A DNA stretch of 64,000 nt from an uncultured Holophagaceae bacterium (lineage in GTDB: Bacteria > Acidobacteriota > Holophagae > Holophagales > Holophagaceae): positions 1-64,000 of the forward strand of contig CAIOFF010000066.1 in NCBI GenBank assembly GCA_903857495.1. The letters are read 5' to 3'. A model generated the notes under the pieces. That model did no database searches. It had not been told where the DNA came from and was given only the letters and a program-made list of their open reading frames with translations. Positions 60,551 through 64,000 of this stretch are shown here, one piece after another. Each line of letters begins with the position of its first letter. Position 1 is the first letter of the stretch. Made by a program: the position numbers and the translations under genes.

Positions 60551-62062
60551 ATGCACTATCCGTTCTGGGACCAGCCCATCGGCTACGGCGTGCTGATGGC
60601 GGTCATCGCCGTGTTCCATGTGTTCGTGTCGCACTTCGCCATCGGGGGCGGCCTCTACCTGGTGGTGAACGAGCAGCTGGCACGCCGGGCTGGGGACACG
60701 GAGCGCCTGGCCTTCCTCGAGCAGCTCTCCAAGTTCTTCGCCATGGTGACCCTGGTGGCCGGAGCCCTGACCGGCGTGGGCATCTGGTTCGTCATCGGAC
60801 TGCTGGCACCGGCCGCCACCGAGGCCCTGATCCACAACTACGTCTGGGGCTGGGCCACGGAGTGGACCTTCTTCGTGGTGGAGATCGCCGCGGCGATGCT
60901 CTACTTCTACGGCTGGAAGCGGCTGACGGCCAAGGCCCACCTCACCCTGGGCTGGATCTACTTCGGGGCCGCGTGGCTGTCGCTGGTGGTGATCAACGGC
61001 ATCCTGACCTTCATGCTCACCCCGGGCCGCTGGCTGGTGACAGGCGACTTCTGGCAGGGTTTCTTCAACCCCACCTACTGGCCCTCGCTGGTGCTGCGCA
61101 CAGGCGTCTGCGTCATGCTCGCGGGGCTCTACGCCCTGCTGGTGGCCTCCCGCCTGGAGGCAGGCGACTTCAAGGCGCGCACGGTCCGCCTGGCCGCGGG
61201 CTGGGCGGTAGTGGGGCTCGCCGTGATCGCGCTGGCCCAGGCCTGGTACTGGAAGGCCATTCCCGCCGCGGTCACCGCCAGGGCCCTCGAGACCATGCCG
61301 ACACCCGTCCGGGCCATCGTCCTCTCGCTCTGGCTGGCAGCCGCGCTGGGTGCCGTGGGGATGGCCCTGGTGATCCTCGCACCCCGCCGCTTCGGCACCG
61401 CCGCGGCCCTGGCCTTCATGGCCCTGGGCATGGCCTGGTTCGGAGCCTTCGAGTGGTCCCGGGAGTCGCTCCGCAAGCCCTACATCCTGACCGGCTACAT
61501 GTATGGCAACGGCGCCGAGGTGGCGGAGACGGCCAATTACCGGCGTGATGGCTTTCTGCCCCAGATCACCTTCCGCACGGGGGATGACGGCGCCGACCTG
61601 TTCCGCCACGCCTGCCGCAGCTGCCACACGCTGGACGGCTACAAGGCCCTCAGGCCCGCGCTGGCCGGCGCGGACCGCGCCTACATCCTGGCTCTGATCC
61701 AGGGGGCGCACCTGCTGCGGGGCAACATGCCGCCTTTCCTGGGCACGCCCAGGGAGGCCGGGCTGATCGCCGACCACCTCTACCAGCGCACGGACCACCG
61801 GACCCTGGCTGCCATCTACCCGCTCGACGGCCTCGCCCTGGGCCGCCGGGCCTACGACCTGCGCTGCGGCAAGTGCCACGCCGTGGGTACCGCCAGCGAC
61901 AAGGCCAAGTCCCTGGCGGGGCAGAGCGCCGAGGACCTGAGCGGCATGCTCGACATGGCCGCCAGCCTGGGCGAGGGCATGCCCGCCTACACCGGGGACG
62001 CCGCCGAGAGAAAGGCGCTCGTGGCCTACCTCCAGACCCTCAGCCAAGGAGGCAAGCCGTGA
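60551..62062 (+). CDS. Cytochrome bd-like quinol oxidase subunit I fused to a di-heme cytochrome c
   Basis: The 503-residue product has about eight or nine membrane segments like cytochrome bd subunit I, with His23 and His28 in FHVFVSHFAIGG as candidate heme ligands. From about residue 340 it has a cytochrome c domain with two heme c motifs, CRSCH (355-359) and CGKCH (439-443). Such bd-type proteins with c hemes have been seen in several phyla, sometimes as putative oxidases or electron-transfer modules. The route quinol to heme b to heme c to an external acceptor, or oxygen, is inference. CAGGAGG precedes the start; the next gene overlaps. Confidence 0.85.
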   Translation: MHYPFWDQPIGYGVLMAVIAVFHVFVSHFAIGGGLYLVVNEQLARRAGDTERLAFLEQLSKFFAMVTLVAGALTGVGIWFVIGLLAPAATEALIHNYVWGWATEWTFFVVEIAAAMLYFYGWKRLTAKAHLTLGWIYFGAAWLSLVVINGILTFMLTPGRWLVTGDFWQGFFNPTYWPSLVLRTGVCVMLAGLYALLVASRLEAGDFKARTVRLAAGWAVVGLAVIALAQAWYWKAIPAAVTARALETMPTPVRAIVLSLWLAAALGAVGMALVILAPRRFGTAAALAFMALGMAWFGAFEWSRESLRKPYILTGYMYGNGAEVAETANYRRDGFLPQITFRTGDDGADLFRHACRSCHTLDGYKALRPALAGADRAYILALIQGAHLLRGNMPPFLGTPREAGLIADHLYQRTDHRTLAAIYPLDGLALGRRAYDLRCGKCHAVGTASDKAKSLAGQSAEDLSGMLDMAASLGEGMPAYTGDAAERKALVAYLQTLSQGGKP

Positions 62063-63117
62063 CGCTCCCTGACTACCACTTCATCTCCGCCCCCCTGTGG
62101 CTGGTGACGGCCCTCCACCTGCTGACCCTGACCCTGCACCTGGCGGCCATGAGCTGCCTGCTTGGCGGGACCCTGATCGCGCTCTGGGCCGGGGTCCGCA
62201 AGCAGTGGCCCGCTCCCGACGCCGCCGGCTTCGCCCGGGTGCTGCCCGCGGCCACCGCCGCCACAGTGTCGCTGGGTGTGGCGCCCCTGCTGTTCCTGCA
62301 GCTGGTCTATCCCCGGCAGATCTACGCGGCCACCATCGTCAGCGGCTGGTTCTGGCTGGCCGTGATCGGGGCCGTGATCATGGCCTACTACGCGCTCTAC
62401 CGGACGTCGTTCCAGGCCCACCGGACGGGGCAGGTGAGCCTGGGGCTGCTGGCCCTGGCCGCCCTGGGGCTGCTCTACACCAGCCTGGTGTACAGCTCCG
62501 TGTTCGCCCTGGCCGAGCAGCCGGACGTGCTCCGGGCGCTCTATGCGAAGGATCAGTCCGGCTGGGTCTGGAACCCCGCCGTGGGCGCCTACGGCCTGCG
62601 CTGGCTCCACATGGTGCTGGGCGCCCTCACCGTGGGGGGCTTCTTCGTGAGCGTGCTGGGGCGCAAGTCCCCCGCCATGGCCGCCACGGGCCGCGCGGCC
62701 TTGGTGGGCGGCATGGCCGCCGCCGCTGCCGTGGGCTTCCTCTACCTGGTCTCCCTGGACACCTACCTGGACACCTACCTGGGCCCCTACATGCGGACCC
62801 CGGCCATGCCCGTCCTGGTGGTGGCCCTGGCGCTCGCCCTCGCGGCGCTGCACCTCCACTCCCGGAAGCGCCTCGCGCTGGCAGGGCTCTGCCTGTTCCT
62901 CTCGGTGTTCGGCATGGTCTATCTGCGCCACGTGCTGCGGCTGGTCCGCCTCCGCGGCAGCTTCGACCTGGCCGCGTGGCGGATCGCGCCCCAGTGGTCG
63001 CCGTTCCTGCTTTTCCTGGTCTGCTTCATACTCATGCTGGTCGTCCTGGTCTGGATGGCGAGGCTGTTCTTCCGGCCTGAGCCAGAGGTCGAAACCCAAC
63101 GCAAGCACCAACCCTGA
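62059..63117 (+). CDS. Membrane partner subunit of the bd-like quinol oxidase
   Basis: The 352-residue product starts at GTG 62059 (AAGGAGG upstream), overlapping the stop of the oxidase gene by four bases. It has about nine membrane segments and conserved His residues in ALHLLTLTLHLAA and LRWLHMVLGALTVGG, suggesting b-type heme or quinone binding. The N-terminal His pattern and following GG resemble the start of its partner, so the subunits may derive from duplication. A longer upstream reading runs into shadow sequence. Function as a bd-like subunit II analogue is inferred. Confidence 0.8.
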   Translation: MTLPDYHFISAPLWLVTALHLLTLTLHLAAMSCLLGGTLIALWAGVRKQWPAPDAAGFARVLPAATAATVSLGVAPLLFLQLVYPRQIYAATIVSGWFWLAVIGAVIMAYYALYRTSFQAHRTGQVSLGLLALAALGLLYTSLVYSSVFALAEQPDVLRALYAKDQSGWVWNPAVGAYGLRWLHMVLGALTVGGFFVSVLGRKSPAMAATGRAALVGGMAAAAAVGFLYLVSLDTYLDTYLGPYMRTPAMPVLVVALALALAALHLHSRKRLALAGLCLFLSVFGMVYLRHVLRLVRLRGSFDLAAWRIAPQWSPFLLFLVCFILMLVVLVWMARLFFRPEPEVETQRKHQP

Positions 63118-63128
63118 ACGGGAGCCCC

Positions 63129-64000
63129 ATGTCCACTCAACCCCTCGCCGCCATGACCCTCGCCCTGCTGATCGTGGCGGGCGGCAGCCCGGCCCGGGCC
63201 GCCCAGCCCCTGACTGCCTCCAAGAAGGACCTCGCAATGCTCGCACCCTGGAAAGGCCCCTATGGCGGCGTGCCCGCCTGGTCGAAGGTCAACCCCGCGG
63301 ACTTCCCGGCGGCCTACGCCGTGGCCATGCAGGCCCAGCGAGAGGCCATCCAGCGCATCACGAAGGAACCCAAGCCCGCCACCTTCGCCAACACGATCCT
63401 GGCCATGGAGCAGTCCAGCGCGGTCCTGGATCGCCTGAATATCCTCTACGGGGTCCACGTCAGCACCCTGAACAAGGGCGTCATTCCCGCGGTCGAGCAG
63501 GAGATGTCGCCGAAGTTCGCGGCCTTCGGGGACGAGATCACTCAGAACGAAGCCCTCTTCAAGCGCATCGAGGCTGTCCACCTGAATGCCGCCAAGGCCA
63601 GGCTCACGCCGGAGCAGAAGCGGGTGACCTGGGTGTACTACACCAACTTCGTGCGCAGCGGCGCCAAGCTCAGCGGCCCGCAGAAGACCCGGCTGCGGGA
63701 GCTGAACCAGCGCATGGCCACCCTCGGCACCCAGTTCAGCCAGAACCTGCTGGCGGACGAATCGAACCCCTTCACGGTCATCGAGTCCGAGGCCGGGCTG
63801 GCGGGGCTGTCCGGGGACCTGAAGGCCGCCGCGGCCCGGGCCGCCGAAAAGCGGGGTCTCAAGGGCAAGTGGGTGATCGACAACACCCGCTCCTCTGCCG
63901 ATCCCTTCCTGGCCTACGCCGAGAACCGCGAGCTGCGGGAGAAGGTCTGGCGCACCTTCGTGAACCGCGGCGACAACGGCGACAAGACCGACAACAAGGC
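63129..64000 (+). CDS. M3 family oligopeptidase (peptidyl-dipeptidase Dcp-like), 3' end missing
   Basis: The window ends inside the gene. The 290 visible residues have a signal peptide (about 24 residues, ARA-A) and the N-terminal helical part of a Dcp/OpdA-type M3 metallopeptidase: NPADFPAAY, ILAMEQSSAVLDRL, SPKFAAFGDEIT and NQRMATLGTQFSQNLLAD. The HExxH zinc site lies beyond the window. As a secreted form it may cleave periplasmic peptides. It follows the oxidase genes by 11 bases but is probably separately used. Confidence 0.85.
   Translation, partial: MSTQPLAAMTLALLIVAGGSPARAAQPLTASKKDLAMLAPWKGPYGGVPAWSKVNPADFPAAYAVAMQAQREAIQRITKEPKPATFANTILAMEQSSAVLDRLNILYGVHVSTLNKGVIPAVEQEMSPKFAAFGDEITQNEALFKRIEAVHLNAAKARLTPEQKRVTWVYYTNFVRSGAKLSGPQKTRLRELNQRMATLGTQFSQNLLADESNPFTVIESEAGLAGLSGDLKAAAARAAEKRGLKGKWVIDNTRSSADPFLAYAENRELREKVWRTFVNRGDNGDKTDNK

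Noticed and set aside
1-64000. tRNA, rRNA, CRISPR array, prophage or intact IS element
   Set aside because: Both strands were scanned by eye for tRNA T-loop words, regular spacer-repeat patterns and transposase or integrase motifs; none was found. A tRNA search program could still detect a divergent one.

Overview
The window looks like chromosome from a high-GC, diderm, flagellum- or pilus-bearing acidobacterium, most probably of the Holophagaceae (Geothrix/Holophaga group). This placement is an inference from the overall GC content, the envelope genes (tamB, type IV pilus retraction ATPase, outer-membrane-type proteins), the c-type cytochrome quinol oxidase and the style of intergenic repeats; no rRNA or other marker is present to prove it. 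I see no rRNA or tRNA gene, no CRISPR array, no prophage and no intact insertion sequence. Coding density is very high, with many 1-4 base gene overlaps.

Layout. 1-386: non-coding, with a degenerate direct duplication. 387-2390: a HhH-GPD-like Fe-S protein and two small proteins of unknown function. 2510-8988 (+): ferrochelatase and protoporphyrinogen oxidase, several small envelope proteins, a radical SAM protein and dnaX. 9332-14639 (-): protein kinase, tamB and a MoaD/ThiS-type carrier. 14725-22464 (-): LTA-synthase-like sulfatase, phosphoesterase, membrane protein, dnaG and rpoD, a macromolecular-synthesis cluster without rpsU. 22505-28540: an unknown P-loop-like protein, an organophosphate MFS transporter, a lipoprotein, kbl, and a DoxX/rhodanese pair. 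28664-31658: asnB and tdh, divergent. 31755-36660: lipoprotein, udk, rhodanese, Nudix, a barrel-like protein, yajQ and a polyprenyl synthase. 36670-39649 (-): TPR protein and pilT-type ATPase. 39752-41928 (+): sucC and sucD. 42025-44120 (+): radical SAM and CapA. 44368-48956 (-): glycosyltransferase, FlhB-like domain, PHP, response regulator, truA, HD. 49083-56155: PEGA-domain kinase, secreted proteins, SOUL protein, two metallo-beta-lactamase-fold proteins. 56191-58067 (+): leuA with its leader. 58089-60398: small membrane protein, a truncated cysA-like fragment in AT-rich surroundings and a receiver-histidine kinase. 60551-63117 (+): a bd-oxidase-like quinol oxidase with two c-type hemes and its membrane partner. 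63129-64000: the start of an M3 peptidase.

The most interesting signal is regulatory. Upstream of asnB lies a 28-codon leader ORF (30526 to 30440, minus strand) with Asn at codons 9, 11, 12 and 13. It has a good promoter in front and a GNRA-looped terminator hairpin directly before the asnB ribosome binding site. A 10-bp antiterminator helix can form between the leader ORF and the 5' arm of the terminator. This has all the parts of a ribosome-mediated attenuator that senses charged tRNA-Asn. A second leader, rich in Leu, with the same architecture precedes leuA (56191-56321), which supports the reading that this lineage uses peptide-leader attenuation. I do not know of a described Asn-leader attenuator for asnB; the usual asparagine regulators are AsnC and, in Firmicutes, T-boxes.

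A second theme is long inverted repeats whose arms are made of short tandem words (AACCACAAAG..., CACCAAGG..., AACCACTCTCGCAGAG, GCTGTCAGCTGTC). They sit almost only in gaps between genes, mostly between convergent genes, and at least two copies are the same element in opposite orientation.
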